Below, piece after piece: positions 50,412 through 60,915 of a stretch of DNA of 64,000 bases. Position 1 is the stretch's first letter. Every line of letters begins with the position of its first letter. Origin of the DNA: Vibrio sp. 10N.286.49.B1 (GTDB lineage: Bacteria; Pseudomonadota; Gammaproteobacteria; Enterobacterales; Vibrionaceae). The position numbers were made by a program, and so were the translations under genes. Location: positions 248,001 through 312,000 of the forward strand of contig NZ_MCUW01000007.1 of the NCBI RefSeq assembly GCF_002873335.1, given 5' to 3'. Below the pieces are notes generated by a model. That model made no database searches and was not told the origin of the DNA. It was given only the letters and a program-made list of their open reading frames with translations.

Positions 50412-50853
50412 TGCCTTGGGTATCCAACCGTTCCTGACATGGAGCCGAGCTTTTATTATTATAGCGGCCGTGTCCGGCATGCTCAGTGTAGCGTTAGGGG
50501 CGTTTGCTGCTCATGGGTTGAAAGCAATACTTTCGCCTTCATTACTGAGTACTTTTCAAACCGGCGTGACGTATCAATTCATTCATACCATCGCTTTGCT
50601 GTTCTGTGCGTTGTTAATTCGAAGCACGGGTGATGCTAATTCACAAAAGACATTTCATCGGGCTGCGATTTGCTTTATCATCGGCATCCTTTTCTTTAGC
50701 GGTAGTCTATACGCCCTAGCGCTAACAGGAGTGAAATGGTTTGGGCCAATCACTCCATTAGGTGGTGTGATGTTCATGGTCGGGTGGGGATTCCTTGCTC
50801 TGGCTGGATATCGGATGACTGACGATACGACCAAAGATGGAGTCAATCAGTGA
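50401..50853 (+). CDS. DUF423 membrane protein (YgdD)
   Basis: The 150-residue protein has four hydrophobic segments and the DUF423 phrases [12 protein letters not shown] and [13 protein letters not shown]. The function is unknown. It lies between gcvA and rlmM as ygdD does in E. coli, overlapping both neighbours by a few bases. Confidence 0.88.
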   Translation: MSNNALGIQPFLTWSRAFIIIAAVSGMLSVALGAFAAHGLKAILSPSLLSTFQTGVTYQFIHTIALLFCALLIRSTGDANSQKTFHRAAICFIIGILFFSGSLYALALTGVKWFGPITPLGGVMFMVGWGFLALAGYRMTDDTTKDGVNQ

Positions 50854-51941
50854 AACAGTTAATGCTATATTGCCGCTCTGGATTCGAAAAAGAGTGTGCT
50901 GGTGAAATTCAAGACAAAGCGAATCAGCTTGAGGTTTTTGGTTTTCCAAGAGTAAAAAATAACTCAGGGTATGTGTTATTTGAATGCTACCAAGAAGGTG
51001 ATGCAGCAAAACTAGTACGCGATATTGACTTTAAATCGCTGATCTTTGCTCGCCAGATTTTTGCTATTGCGAGTGAGCTTGAGTCACTGCCAACAGACGA
51101 TCGTATCTCACCGATTCTTGAATCGTTGAATGACGTTGATGGCTTGCCAATGTGTGGTGATCTTCGTATTGAAACCCCAGACACCAATGAAGCGAAAGAG
51201 CTGTTAAAGTTTTGTCGTAAATTTACCGTGCCAGTGCGTCAAGCGATGCGTGGTAAAGGTTTGCTCTACAATAAAGACAACGCTAAAAAGCCGGTTCTGC
51301 ATATTTGTTTTACGGAACCAGGTCACTGTTATATTGGCTATTCGTTGCCGGTAAACAACTCTGCGTTTTTTATGGGTATACCGCGACTTAAATTTCCTGC
51401 CGATGCTCCAAGTCGTTCTACGTTGAAATTGGAAGAAGCGTTTCACGTATTTATTCCAAGAGAAGAGTGGGACACGCGACTCGCGTCTGGTATGTGGGGG
51501 GTTGACCTTGGGGCTTGCCCTGGTGGTTGGACGTATCAACTGGTACGTCGCTCTATGTTTGTTCATGCTATTGATAACGGCATGATGGCTGACAGTTTAA
51601 TGAATACCGGTCAGGTTAAGCATCACCAAGCCGATGGTTTCAAATTTGAACCACCTCGTAAAAATGTTACTTGGCTAGTCTGCGATATGATTGAAAAGCC
51701 GGCTCGCGTGGCACAGTTGATGGGCGAATGGCTTATCAAGGGGTGGGCGAAAGAAACCATCTTCAATCTTAAGCTTCCAATGAAAGGTCGCTATGATGAA
51801 GTACTTCAAGACATTGAGAATCTAAAGATTTTCCTCAATGACAATAAAGTGAAGTACACCCTGCAAGCTAAGCACTTATACCATGACCGTGAAGAAATTA
51901 CGGTGCATATCCAAGTGCTATCAAATATCTCTCCATATTAA
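50850..51941 (+). CDS. rlmM: 23S rRNA C2498 2'-O-ribose methyltransferase RlmM
   Basis: The 363-residue enzyme methylates the ribose of C2498 in 23S rRNA. It has an N-terminal THUMP-like region and a Rossmann methyltransferase core with the SAM motif [16 protein letters not shown] and lysine-containing FNLKLPMKG. The start is GTG at 50850, overlapping the DUF423 stop by four bases (GTGA). Confidence 0.94.
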   Translation: MKQLMLYCRSGFEKECAGEIQDKANQLEVFGFPRVKNNSGYVLFECYQEGDAAKLVRDIDFKSLIFARQIFAIASELESLPTDDRISPILESLNDVDGLPMCGDLRIETPDTNEAKELLKFCRKFTVPVRQAMRGKGLLYNKDNAKKPVLHICFTEPGHCYIGYSLPVNNSAFFMGIPRLKFPADAPSRSTLKLEEAFHVFIPREEWDTRLASGMWGVDLGACPGGWTYQLVRRSMFVHAIDNGMMADSLMNTGQVKHHQADGFKFEPPRKNVTWLVCDMIEKPARVAQLMGEWLIKGWAKETIFNLKLPMKGRYDEVLQDIENLKIFLNDNKVKYTLQAKHLYHDREEITVHIQVLSNISPY

Positions 51942-51954
51942 TGATGACGTATTC

Positions 51955-51980
51955 ACATCTAGGCTTTCGAGCCTAGATGT
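51955..51980. other. Perfect palindrome between rlmM and xni
   Basis: ACATCTAGGCT (51955-51965) is the exact complement of AGCCTAGATGT (51970-51980), with a TTCG loop. It covers the xni stop codon and last codons. No T-run follows on either strand, so it may be a factor-assisted end or RNA stabiliser for both convergent genes. Confidence 0.75.
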
Positions 51981-52750
51981 TCCGTTTCGTCAAACCGAAT
52001 ATCTTGTAGGTTAAACCCTAACTCAATATCGGTTTTCAACGCAGAAATCTGTTGGCATTTTCGTGCTAGCTCGATGTGCTCATCGAGTTTTTTTCGGTAT
52101 TTCTTTGGCAAGTCTTCACCGATGAAGGCGGCTTCAATCGTCTCGTACTGAGTGAGTATCTCTTTTGCTGCTTTGGGTCCTACCCCAGGGACTCCTGGAA
52201 CTTGAGAAGAGCTGACGCCCGTCAGTCCCCAATAGTCAGCAAGCTGCGTTGGCTTAACACCAAACTCCGCTTCGATAAATGGCGCATCTAACCAGCGGTG
52301 TTGGAAGTAGTCACGGATCTGTAGTGTGGGTGATAGGAGTTGGCAGTAGCCTTTATCTGTCGAGATAATGGTAACCTTTTCACCATGGCTGGCGACTTTT
52401 ACCGCGAGTGTTGCCACCAAGTCATCAGCCTCATCGCCCTCCGACAATAATGAATCAATCCCTAATTGCCACCATGCATCTTGCACTTTTTCTAACCCGC
52501 GACACAGTGGTTCGGGCATTGGTTTTCTGTTCTGTTTGTACCCAGGTAAGATGTCACCTCGCCAGCCACGGTCTTGTTCATGGTGATCAAACACAGCAAT
52601 GATGTGTGTGGGCTCCGACTCTTTGATGATCCGTTTTAGTGTTCTCGAGGTAGTCAGAATTGTACGTTCAATATCCTCTGGATCAGGCTGTACAGCGTGC
52701 ACACGTCGGAGAAGGTTTAGAGCATCAATAATCACTAGATGAATAGACAT
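51959..52750 (-). CDS. xni: Flap endonuclease-like protein Xni (YgdG)
   Basis: This 263-residue protein belongs to the 5'-3' exonuclease family of DNA polymerase I. Visible parts are VIIDALNLLRR, the helical-arch region DILPGYKQNRKPMPE, SEGDEADDL with metal-binding acids, and the helix-hairpin-helix VPGVPGVGPKAAKEIL. Like E. coli Xni it is shorter than a full PolA 5' nuclease domain and may keep only one metal site. It is convergent with rlmM. Confidence 0.92.
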   Translation of the reverse strand: MSIHLVIIDALNLLRRVHAVQPDPEDIERTILTTSRTLKRIIKESEPTHIIAVFDHHEQDRGWRGDILPGYKQNRKPMPEPLCRGLEKVQDAWWQLGIDSLLSEGDEADDLVATLAVKVASHGEKVTIISTDKGYCQLLSPTLQIRDYFQHRWLDAPFIEAEFGVKPTQLADYWGLTGVSSSQVPGVPGVGPKAAKEILTQYETIEAAFIGEDLPKKYRKKLDEHIELARKCQQISALKTDIELGFNLQDIRFDETEHLGSKA

Positions 52751-52779
52751 AAAAAAAGACCACGGAATAACATGGTCTT
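52751..52779 (-). terminator. Terminator after ppnN
   Basis: AAGACCA (52756-52762) pairs with TGGTCTT (52773-52779); seven T follow on the minus strand. Confidence 0.85.
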
Positions 52780-52812
52780 ATTGTAATAAATCTACTAGCG
52801 AGTTTCAGAATT

Positions 52813-54174
52813 TTATTCGTTATTAGCTAGCTTATAGCACGGGATGTATTCTGAACCTGGCAGTTTCATCCGTTGTTGTTGAACGAAATCACCGAGTAAT
52901 TTGTCCATCTTGGTCATTAGGTCTTTGTCACCATCGATCAAGAATGGTCCATGTTTCTCTATCTCTAGGATGCCTTCGGCTTTCACGTTCCCAGCGACAA
53001 TGCCTGAAAATGCTTGTCTTAATGCGGCCGCTAGATTTTCTGGTCGTTGATTGAGATGTAAATCCAGTCCAGCCATATTCTCGTGTGTTGGATCGAATGG
53101 AAGCTGGAACTCGGGTTCGATATGTAGGGACCAGTTAAAGCTGTAGGCGTCGCCATTTTTTTTACGATGCTCTCGCACCTCTGGCATCGCTCCCTTCATT
53201 ACTCTTGCCGCTTTGGCTGGGTCATCAATGATGATCTGGTAATGCTTTTGCGCCTCTTCTCCTAATGTGTCACGTACAAATTGGTCAATCGAGCGGAAGT
53301 ATGCTTCACTTTCCTTTGGCCCGGTTAAAACAATTGGCATTGGTTGTTCTGCATTGTTCGGGTGCATCATGATACCCAAGATATAAAGCAGCTCTTCAGC
53401 AGTACCAGGCCCTCCAGGGAAGATGATAATGCCATGGCCCATGCGCACAAAGGCTTCCAAACGTTTTTCAATATCCGGCATGATGACGAGCTCGTTGACG
53501 ATTGGGTTTGGCGGCTCAGCGGCAATAATCGAGGGCTCGGTCAGACCTAAATAACGTTTTTCTTGGTAACGTTGCTTAGCATGGCCAATGGCGGCACCTT
53601 TCATTGGGCCTTCCATCGCGCCAGGACCACAACCGGTACAAATGTTGAGTTCACGTAGCCCTAGCTCATTACCGACCTCTCGAGTGTATTGGTACTCCGT
53701 TGGGTTGATGGAGTGGCCACCCCAGCAAACAATTAAGTTAGGTTCTATGCCCGGCGTGAGTGAGCCGGCGTTACGTAAAATACCAAACACTAAATTTGTA
53801 ATATGCGTGGAATTGGTGAGGTTTAAACGTTGGCTATCAGCAAGGTGCATGTTGACGTAAACAATGTCGCGCAACACGGAGAAAAGGTGCTCTTGGATGC
53901 CTTTAATAATTTGGCCGTCAACAAAGGCATGCTCAGGAGGGTTCGCAAGTTCGAGTTTTATCCCTCTCTCTCGGCGCATAACGTTGACATCAAACGAACG
54001 ATTTTTATCGAGCAGCTCTTTGGAGTTATCGGTGTGGCTGCCTGAATTTAAAACGGCAAGCGTACAATTACGATAGAGCTGATAAAGATCGCTGGCGGCG
54101 GTTTTTTTAAGGCGCTCAACTTCAAGTTGAGAGAGAAGATCCATGCTGCCTGTAGGGCTAATATGCGTAATCAT
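52813..54174 (-). CDS. ppnN: Nucleotide 5'-monophosphate nucleosidase PpnN (YgdH)
   Basis: The 453-residue enzyme splits nucleoside monophosphates into base and ribose-5-phosphate and in E. coli is controlled by (p)ppGpp. The central lysine-decarboxylase-like (LOG) domain has [20 protein letters not shown] and [20 protein letters not shown]- and C-terminal PpnN-specific regions flank it. AAGGAAATGCC precedes the ATG at 54174. Confidence 0.93.
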   Translation of the reverse strand: MITHISPTGSMDLLSQLEVERLKKTAASDLYQLYRNCTLAVLNSGSHTDNSKELLDKNRSFDVNVMRRERGIKLELANPPEHAFVDGQIIKGIQEHLFSVLRDIVYVNMHLADSQRLNLTNSTHITNLVFGILRNAGSLTPGIEPNLIVCWGGHSINPTEYQYTREVGNELGLRELNICTGCGPGAMEGPMKGAAIGHAKQRYQEKRYLGLTEPSIIAAEPPNPIVNELVIMPDIEKRLEAFVRMGHGIIIFPGGPGTAEELLYILGIMMHPNNAEQPMPIVLTGPKESEAYFRSIDQFVRDTLGEEAQKHYQIIIDDPAKAARVMKGAMPEVREHRKKNGDAYSFNWSLHIEPEFQLPFDPTHENMAGLDLHLNQRPENLAAALRQAFSGIVAGNVKAEGILEIEKHGPFLIDGDKDLMTKMDKLLGDFVQQQRMKLPGSEYIPCYKLANNE

Positions 54175-54470
54175 GGCATTTCCTTAGTCTAGAAAGGGAA
54201 GCGAATACCCACCTTTTGGATTGAGCCATATCTTTATGGACGGGGCTACTAGAATGGGCAGGAAGGGTAACGCGATCGTCTTAATTCGTATTGTCTAGTT
54301 ACGGTCAATGAGCGGCGTTAACTTGACCACTGTAAACGGCGACACGTTAATTTCTTTGAAAGTGTCACGATGGAGTACAGTTATAGATTAGCAAAGTTAA
54401 GGCAACTTGCTATGGTTATTTGAAATATAACCGTATGAAATATAGATTATTTATAAATTACCAGTTTGGA

Positions 54471-56039
54471 TTATCGTTCCCAAGCAAACTGGTTAGGCCC
54501 TTGTTTTTTCGATTGCCTTAAGATTTTGTGTAGGCGTCCTAGAGCCTCGTCAGGGGTATCATTTTGATTAAATGAAGTACTGGCTGCAGAGAGGGTGATC
54601 GTGATCAGCTGATCGCGAAATTTGAATGGTAAGCTACTGATTTTAAGTTGAATTTCTTTAATTATTTTCTGGCAGTGTGCGTCATTTTGTTCTGGCATAA
54701 TAAGCACAAATTCTTCACCCGCAAAACGAGCAACCGTATCGGTGTTACAAACCGTACTAGAGATGGTTCGAGCAATGATTTTTAATGCTTTATCACCAGC
54801 GCTGTAACCAAAGTTGTGGTTAATACTTTTGAATTTGTCGATATCAAGAATCACAATGCGAAGTGAGTGTTGGTTTTTTAGCCAGCGACGATATTCTAAT
54901 TCGAGCTTGTCGAGCAATGCGGCTCTATTGTAAACCTTCGTTAAAGGATCGGTGAGCAAGCGTTTTGATTGATCTTCCAGTCGACGGCGATAGTCTTGCG
55001 TAACATCGAACAACCCTTCTAATTGGTTATTGCTATATTGCATACGTTCCAATAAAGCTTGTTCTCGTTCTTCCGCATGTTGCAGTCGCTCTGTTAGGGA
55101 GGCTAACTGCGCTAGGATCGGTTCCATCGTACGTTTAACCGTTTCTATGTCAGTGCCTTGGTTGATGTTGGCTTTGCTGCTTGCGACTAAAGAACTCAGC
55201 TCTTGATGCGTTTGCTGCCTTTGCTCAAAGTAGACTTGGTTTTGATCGAGGTTTTGCGTGCCGTTCTTGAGTGAGTGAGAAAGAGAGCCGTTGACTTGTT
55301 TTAAGAATTGCTCGGATGTTTTTCTCTCATAATTTGTGCCATCAATCACTAAGCGCAGTACGCGGAGCGTTAGTTCAAGTAACGCGTCACTTGAAATATC
55401 CATCAGTAATTTTGTTCGAATTTCTAGCAGTTGTTCCCCGGATTCACCCTCAAAATCGAGTTCGGTAATCAGGTTCTGAAGTTCCTCATTCAAACCAAAA
55501 AGCAGATTACTATTGGGCGCACTTTCATGCTCTTTAGGAGTGAGTGATGTATTCGAGGTGATTATTTTGATGGCGCGTTCATAAATACCGAGTAGCTTGA
55601 TGGCATTGTCGGTTTTTTTGAAATTGTGTTTATCGCTGTAGGTGAGAACGGTGCGTAGGTCGCGCTTGATTTGAGCGGGTAGGCCAGTAATTCGTTGTAG
55701 GGTTTCTCCACTGCGACGAAGTTGTTCCTCTAATGAAATACTTTGCTTATCGAGCGCTGACGCCTTTTGGGTGATTAAACGCTCTAATATTGCAAAACGA
55801 GGGATTAAACTGCTGATGTCCGTGTTGTGCTCTAACTCTTGACGAAGCTCAAGCAGTTTTTCGTCAATACGGGAATGAGAGCCAATGTGGGCATTGCTGA
55901 GTGTTGAAATAAAGCGTTTTAATATGGTTTGTTCTCGCCGACATTTAAGGGACGCATCTCGTTGGGCAACGCGAAGTTGCTCCAACTGTATTTTCAACAG
56001 GTGGAGTTGCGCTGATGTATCGCGTTCAGATGAGCCCAT
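54471..56039 (-). CDS. Diguanylate cyclase with coiled-coil N-terminal region
   Basis: The 522-residue protein has a long helical, coiled-coil-like region (about 1-355) and a GGDEF domain from about 360. LTDPLTKVYNRAALL opens the domain and the active site reads RFAGEEF (AGEEF at 440-444), a form usually active in making cyclic di-GMP. The inhibitory I-site, RxxD five residues earlier, reads CNTD, so the arginine is missing and feedback inhibition may be weak. No membrane segment is seen. It lies 104 bp after a TPR/degenerate GGDEF gene on the same strand and may share its signal. Confidence 0.87.
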   Translation of the reverse strand: MGSSERDTSAQLHLLKIQLEQLRVAQRDASLKCRREQTILKRFISTLSNAHIGSHSRIDEKLLELRQELEHNTDISSLIPRFAILERLITQKASALDKQSISLEEQLRRSGETLQRITGLPAQIKRDLRTVLTYSDKHNFKKTDNAIKLLGIYERAIKIITSNTSLTPKEHESAPNSNLLFGLNEELQNLITELDFEGESGEQLLEIRTKLLMDISSDALLELTLRVLRLVIDGTNYERKTSEQFLKQVNGSLSHSLKNGTQNLDQNQVYFEQRQQTHQELSSLVASSKANINQGTDIETVKRTMEPILAQLASLTERLQHAEEREQALLERMQYSNNQLEGLFDVTQDYRRRLEDQSKRLLTDPLTKVYNRAALLDKLELEYRRWLKNQHSLRIVILDIDKFKSINHNFGYSAGDKALKIIARTISSTVCNTDTVARFAGEEFVLIMPEQNDAHCQKIIKEIQLKISSLPFKFRDQLITITLSAASTSFNQNDTPDEALGRLHKILRQSKKQGPNQFAWER

Positions 56040-56143
56040 AAATTCTATAAAAACTAATTGGTTGTGATGTTTATTGATGGATTAAATGATAATAACAAAA
56101 AACATCACAACGTCACGTAGTCTTAGGTTCAAGTGCTGTTTTT

Positions 56144-58429
56144 TTACCCGTCAGTGAGCGTTTTTTTGAAGCCGTCCTCATTCTGGGAAGATGAATGGAC
56201 TTTTATTAAGCCTTGATTGATGGCTGTCTTACACGCTTTCCTTATGTCATCAGTTGCAAGGCTTGCGGCTGGCGCGTTATCAATGGCTTTGAGGTATACC
56301 CAGTGACTTTTATTTTCTTGCATGCTGATGTGTCTGGCCATATGGGTTGAAACCAGAAGAATATCCAATAATTCTTTGTCGTTGATCGCCGTATACGCTC
56401 TTGGTAAGAAGGGGTAGTTGGCCATACCGACACGCACGATACGGTTGATCTTACGATTAGGTTCAAACTCGGTAACCCAACTCTGTATTTCATCAAACAA
56501 GCTTTCTGCGGTACGTGGCTTAATACTCGGCTCAATGTACAGGAGGTTGGCATCGGAGAAATGGTAGACCCGTGAAGGATTATCGATCTTATTGCGAATA
56601 AATTCGCCAAATGCTCGCTCCAGTTCTAACCCTGCTTTGTATCCATTTTGAAGATACATATTGCGTAAGAATGGAATATCGATCATGACAAAACGTAAGC
56701 GATCGCTTAGTGGTTCATTGATCAGTTCGCCTACCTGCCACTGTTCAAAGTTACGTTGTGTGCGCTGCAGTGAACTTGGAAGGTTAGCGTTAAGCAAACG
56801 CAAGTTAGGAAGTCCTGACCGAGCGTGTGTGAACAGATTTTCGTTGAGCTCGATGAGTTCGTTTTTCATACGACGATGAACAAAGAGCATGCGAGCGCCA
56901 AACAAGAATATAACGCTTACTGCGCAAAAAAGACCAAAGGCAACTTTTTGAAATTTCGTTTGAGCAACAATGGCATCTTTCAGTTCTAGTTTCTGTGTTT
57001 CGTAGTGAAGGCCTTGTTCGACAAATTGTTTTTGTTGGCGGAAGGCGTCCTCACTAATTTGATTCAGCTGATCTTGTTGAAATATACGCAGAGAGTTAGC
57101 TTGCTTGATGTTCTCAAGTGCAAGTTTGTAATCGCCTTTTTGCTCATAACCTAACGCCAACAGTTGATAGGCCTGTTGTTCGATAGAGGTATGTTTAAGG
57201 GATTGGTTTAAGGTTAACGCTTCATTCGCATGCTCTAGTACTTTATCGCTTTCTTGCTGGTGGTAAGCCAGCCCCGCATAAAGCAAGGCTGCTCGGGCTT
57301 TAAGTGCTGGAAAATCTGAAAATGATAATAGGGTCTGAGCGCGAGATAGATATTGCTCGGCCAATGGGTAGTTATAGAGCTGCAAATACGTTGAGGCCAA
57401 GCTAATTCGAATATCGATGATCTTTTCGATGTTTTTGTCAAAACTTCTATGGTCAACGACATTAAAGTAATGCACTAATGCGAGGTTATATTTACCTTGC
57501 AGAAAATAGATATCGCCCATCAACTTTAAGACGTCGACCAGAACCGGTGAGTCTGGGTAGTTATCATAAAAATTAGCCGCTTGAGATAAATGCTCGAGTG
57601 CTTTATCTAATACCTGTCTTTGCATGAAAAGTTGCGCAAGCAGTTGGTTAATATGTGCTAATTGGTCGCCTGAGTCGAGTTCAATGGCCGTCCAGTAAGC
57701 CAGCAGTAATTCTGAAAGGGCTTCATTATAGCGGCGGTAGCGTAAGAAGTGCGTACCGTAAGCCGTATGATAGCTTATCGATAATTTCGATAAGGTGTCG
57801 CTTGGGACGTAAATACCGGCTTTTTGATACATGTGATTAGCCAGCTCGAATTCGTTCTCAGCAGATGCGATTTCACCTTGAAGGATCTTAATTTTATAAC
57901 TTGTGCGGTTCGCGATGCTATGGCCTTTTCGGATGCCTTCTAACTCGTTTTCAATCAGCTTTAACGCATCCAGCGCACTCGCCCCGTCGCCATCTTTAAG
58001 CCAGGTCAATCGTGTTTTTAAGATACGAACGTCAAGCTCAAGAAACAACAAACGATACTTCTTTGTCATTGCCTCGGCGTCGGCTAAGTGCTCGAGCGCA
58101 CTCTTCATATGACCAAGATTAAACTGTGCTTGCGCTAAAATAGTGAGTGCGTTCACAGAGCTTAGAGGAGTGCGGACACGTTGATCGGTATCATCTCTGG
58201 ATAGATTTGATGGTCGGTCATCATGCTGCTCGATGAACTTTCTACTTTTTAGATAGTTGCTGGCAATCTCGCTTGCTTTTGCTGGCTCAATCTCGACGAG
58301 TTTATCGGCCTCAACGAGAAGTGGGGACGTAAAATTGAGCGCATGAAGCGGCATGGAGTAAACGCCTGCAAATAGCGAGACGACTAACCCTAATACAGGC
58401 CAGAACTTAGATTTCATCAGTGCGTCCAT
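56144..58429 (-). CDS. TPR sensor-like membrane protein with degenerate GGDEF domain
   Basis: This 761-residue protein has a signal peptide or anchor (FWPVLGLVVSLFAGVYSMPLHA), a periplasmic region rich in TPR-like helical repeats (about 90-460), one membrane segment (VAFGLFCAVSVIFLFGARML, about 497-516) and a cytoplasmic GGDEF-like domain (about 535-690). Where an active enzyme has GGDEF this one has SDANL (625-629), so it should not make cyclic di-GMP. It could bind nucleotide or a partner. It is 13 bp after queF and upstream of an active-looking cyclase. Start could be the first ATG or the fifth codon (MKSKFW). Confidence 0.8.
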   Translation of the reverse strand: MDALMKSKFWPVLGLVVSLFAGVYSMPLHALNFTSPLLVEADKLVEIEPAKASEIASNYLKSRKFIEQHDDRPSNLSRDDTDQRVRTPLSSVNALTILAQAQFNLGHMKSALEHLADAEAMTKKYRLLFLELDVRILKTRLTWLKDGDGASALDALKLIENELEGIRKGHSIANRTSYKIKILQGEIASAENEFELANHMYQKAGIYVPSDTLSKLSISYHTAYGTHFLRYRRYNEALSELLLAYWTAIELDSGDQLAHINQLLAQLFMQRQVLDKALEHLSQAANFYDNYPDSPVLVDVLKLMGDIYFLQGKYNLALVHYFNVVDHRSFDKNIEKIIDIRISLASTYLQLYNYPLAEQYLSRAQTLLSFSDFPALKARAALLYAGLAYHQQESDKVLEHANEALTLNQSLKHTSIEQQAYQLLALGYEQKGDYKLALENIKQANSLRIFQQDQLNQISEDAFRQQKQFVEQGLHYETQKLELKDAIVAQTKFQKVAFGLFCAVSVIFLFGARMLFVHRRMKNELIELNENLFTHARSGLPNLRLLNANLPSSLQRTQRNFEQWQVGELINEPLSDRLRFVMIDIPFLRNMYLQNGYKAGLELERAFGEFIRNKIDNPSRVYHFSDANLLYIEPSIKPRTAESLFDEIQSWVTEFEPNRKINRIVRVGMANYPFLPRAYTAINDKELLDILLVSTHMARHISMQENKSHWVYLKAIDNAPAASLATDDIRKACKTAINQGLIKVHSSSQNEDGFKKTLTDG

Positions 58430-58442
58430 TCTTAGTGATCAT

Positions 58443-59312
58443 TTATTGTCGAGCCATACGGGTGTTGTGTGTAGGTAGTATCGTGCTACTTGAGCGATAA
58501 GGATTTATATCTAAACCACCGCGTCGAGTGTAACGAGCGTATACGGTCAACGAATTCGGCTGACAGTACTGCATAATATCGGTATAGATACGCTCAACGC
58601 ATTGCTCATGAAATTCATTATGCTCTCTGAAGGACACAAGATAGCGAAGCAAGGCTTCACGGTCGATTCTCGGGCCGTGATATTGGATTTCAACGCTGCC
58701 CCAATCTGGTTGATTGGTGATTAAACAGTTCGATTTTAACAAGTGGCTATGCAGCGCTTCCTCGACAACATCATTACTTTCAATACCATGATTATTCGCA
58801 CCACTTGCTCCTAATAGGAGTTTTGCATCGAACTCATAGCTATCGATCTCAATATCTTGCTCGTCGATGCATTCACCGGCCATACCCACAATAGAAGATT
58901 GTTCAAAATCCTTAACGGCAGTGAGCGTTAAACTTACTTCCTCACCGGCACAATGTGATAGATCGCGTTGAATGGTATTTTGTACCTCATCCCAATTCGA
59001 AAATCGTGTTTGGTTAAAACTGTTGAGGTAGAGCTTAAATGATTTCGACTCAATGAGATTCTCGCTGGTAGCCGGGATTGAGGCTTCACCAATGGCAACC
59101 TGTGGTAAGCCTTTGCTGTTTAGCCAAGATATCTCATAAAGCGTCCAAATATCACAGCCGTGAAACGGTAACTCGCCGCCCAGTTCAAGGTCGTCTCGGT
59201 TAAGACTTCTTGGCACAGGTTGCAACAATGATGGGTCATATTGATTAGTGTAATCGGTTTTCTGCCCGAGAGTGAGGCCAGAAAGCGCGGCAGCGTTTGA
59301 ATATTTGCTCAT
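58443..59312 (-). CDS. queF: NADPH-dependent preQ0 reductase QueF
   Basis: The 289-residue enzyme reduces preQ0 to preQ1 in queuosine synthesis. Two-lobe (type II) length fits E. coli QueF (282). The catalytic cysteine lies in [16 protein letters not shown] and the QueF motif [15 protein letters not shown] is in the N-terminal half. The glutamate-rich [17 protein letters not shown] is also conserved. It diverges from syd, as in other Vibrio and E. coli relatives. Confidence 0.95.
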   Translation of the reverse strand: MSKYSNAAALSGLTLGQKTDYTNQYDPSLLQPVPRSLNRDDLELGGELPFHGCDIWTLYEISWLNSKGLPQVAIGEASIPATSENLIESKSFKLYLNSFNQTRFSNWDEVQNTIQRDLSHCAGEEVSLTLTAVKDFEQSSIVGMAGECIDEQDIEIDSYEFDAKLLLGASGANNHGIESNDVVEEALHSHLLKSNCLITNQPDWGSVEIQYHGPRIDREALLRYLVSFREHNEFHEQCVERIYTDIMQYCQPNSLTVYARYTRRGGLDINPYRSSSTILPTHNTRMARQ

Positions 59313-59422
59313 AATTGTGTGATATTTCGATTAGAATAATGCGAATTTTACGAGATCCAGCAATAGCTGTCATCTTTTGTGAGCGGAAATACGCGGTCAA
59401 TACGGTGATAAGTGGAGAGAAT

Positions 59423-59968
59423 ATGAATCAAAGTGTACAACAAGCGCTAGAGGCATTTGCCAAGCGCTACGAACAATCATGGCAGAGTAAGCATCAATCA
59501 CTTCCTGCAAATGAAGACCTATATGATTTGGTTTCTCCGTGTATTGAAAGCAAAAATGATGAGCAGGTTTTCTGGCGCGCGAGTGTGCGTGAGACGCCAG
59601 AGCAATTAGAAAGCATCGAACGTGGTATTGAGCTGCTGATTCATGATGATATCAAAGCCTATTATGGGCATCAGTACAGTGCGGACATGGAGGCAACGTG
59701 GCAAGGTAATACACTGACACTGCTGCAAGTCTGGAGTGATGAGGACTATGTACGCTTGCAAGAGAATATATTGGGGCACCTTGTCACTCAAAAGCGTTTG
59801 AAGCTAAAACCGACCATCTTTATCGCAGCCACTGAGGCCGATATGGATGTGATCTCAATTTGTAACCTCTCAGGGCAGGTAATTTTGGAACGTATCGGAA
59901 CGGACCGTCGCGATGTGATTGCCGATGATCTTGTGTCGTTTCTTAATGGTCTCGAACCGAACGTTTAA
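59423..59968 (+). CDS. syd: SecY-interacting protein Syd
   Basis: The 181-residue protein has the length and sequence pattern of E. coli Syd, with SLPANEDLYDLVSPCI near the N-terminus and QVWSDEDYVRLQENILGHL later. Syd binds SecY at the inner membrane and may check for misassembled SecYEG. I chose ATG at 59423, preceded by GGAGAG; a longer frame to 59315 overlaps the queF promoter. Confidence 0.93.
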   Translation: MNQSVQQALEAFAKRYEQSWQSKHQSLPANEDLYDLVSPCIESKNDEQVFWRASVRETPEQLESIERGIELLIHDDIKAYYGHQYSADMEATWQGNTLTLLQVWSDEDYVRLQENILGHLVTQKRLKLKPTIFIAATEADMDVISICNLSGQVILERIGTDRRDVIADDLVSFLNGLEPNV

Positions 59969-59987
59969 TGGCATCTGGAGTTTAACT

Positions 59988-60764
59988 ATGTACGTGATAG
60001 AGCTTCAGTTTGAATGCTTTGATAACACCACCATTACCGCCGTTGAAAAAGGCATTAATGGCTTAATGGATGCACTGCGTTTTAATGGCCAGGTGCTGGG
60101 TCGTGAGTTTCCTATTGTGATGGGGGATGGCGAGTTCTTCGTCCGAGTGGTATGCCCGGAACAAGACAGTTTGCACCCTAGGCACCATTCTGATTTTGTG
60201 AAGGTTTGTTTCAAGCGCTTATCTGACGCCTGTTTGCTGGCGCCTAAAATGCGCTTGCTCGGTCAAGATTTGAATTCGGAAGAATCAGCAGAGGAAGAAG
60301 CACCGAGTTGGCAAGTGTTGTACACAACGTATGTGCATACATGCTCGCCATTAAGAAGTGGTGAAACCTTATTGCCCATCCCGTTGTATCGAAACCCTCC
60401 GACCTTAAACGGTGACCATAAGTCATTAATAAAGTGGCAAACTGAATGGCAAGCTTGTGATGAGGTTCAGATGGGGGGAGGCTGCAAAGCCGAGCACGCA
60501 ACGCTAAGAGAGCTCAGTGACGTGAGCAGTGATTTGTTTAGACGAGGCTGGGATCTTCGTGGTCGCATTGAATTTATCACTCATATCCCTACTTATTATT
60601 ACTTGTATAAGGTGGGGGGCAAGAGCTTAGCTGATGAGAAAGCGCGTAAATGTCCTAAATGCGGTGGTGAATGGTTATTGGATGAAGCATTGCATGATAT
60701 TTTTCACTTTAGATGCGAACCCTGTCGAATCGTCTCCAATATCTCTTGGGATCACTTAAAGTAA
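59988..60764 (+). CDS. DUF2310 zinc-ribbon protein
   Basis: The 258-residue protein matches the DUF2310 family, predicted to bind nucleic acid. Its C-terminus carries a zinc-ribbon with CPKCGGEW and a second CEPC pair. The N-terminal half starts MYVIELQFECFDNTTITA. I chose ATG at 59988, 19 bp after syd; the longer frame would overlap syd. It is probably co-transcribed with syd and ends at a strong terminator. The function is unknown. Confidence 0.82.
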   Translation: MYVIELQFECFDNTTITAVEKGINGLMDALRFNGQVLGREFPIVMGDGEFFVRVVCPEQDSLHPRHHSDFVKVCFKRLSDACLLAPKMRLLGQDLNSEESAEEEAPSWQVLYTTYVHTCSPLRSGETLLPIPLYRNPPTLNGDHKSLIKWQTEWQACDEVQMGGGCKAEHATLRELSDVSSDLFRRGWDLRGRIEFITHIPTYYYLYKVGGKSLADEKARKCPKCGGEWLLDEALHDIFHFRCEPCRIVSNISWDHLK

Positions 60765-60808
60765 AAGTGATGTGAGATAGATGGTTATGTCACTTTTCAT
60801 ACAATATG

Positions 60809-60843
60809 AAAAAAAGGGAGATACATAAGTATCTCCCTTTTTT
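60809..60843. terminator. Bidirectional terminator between DUF2310 gene and metQ
   Basis: AAAAAGGGAGATAC (60811-60824) pairs with GTATCTCCC plus T-run (60829-60843) around ATAA. It serves the convergent metNIQ transcript too. Confidence 0.93.
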
Positions 60844-60915
60844 GATCTTGCTCAGATGTTAGTTAAATGATGCTTTCGCTATGCCATTGTCGCCCTAGTG
60901 ATAGCAAAAAGGCGG

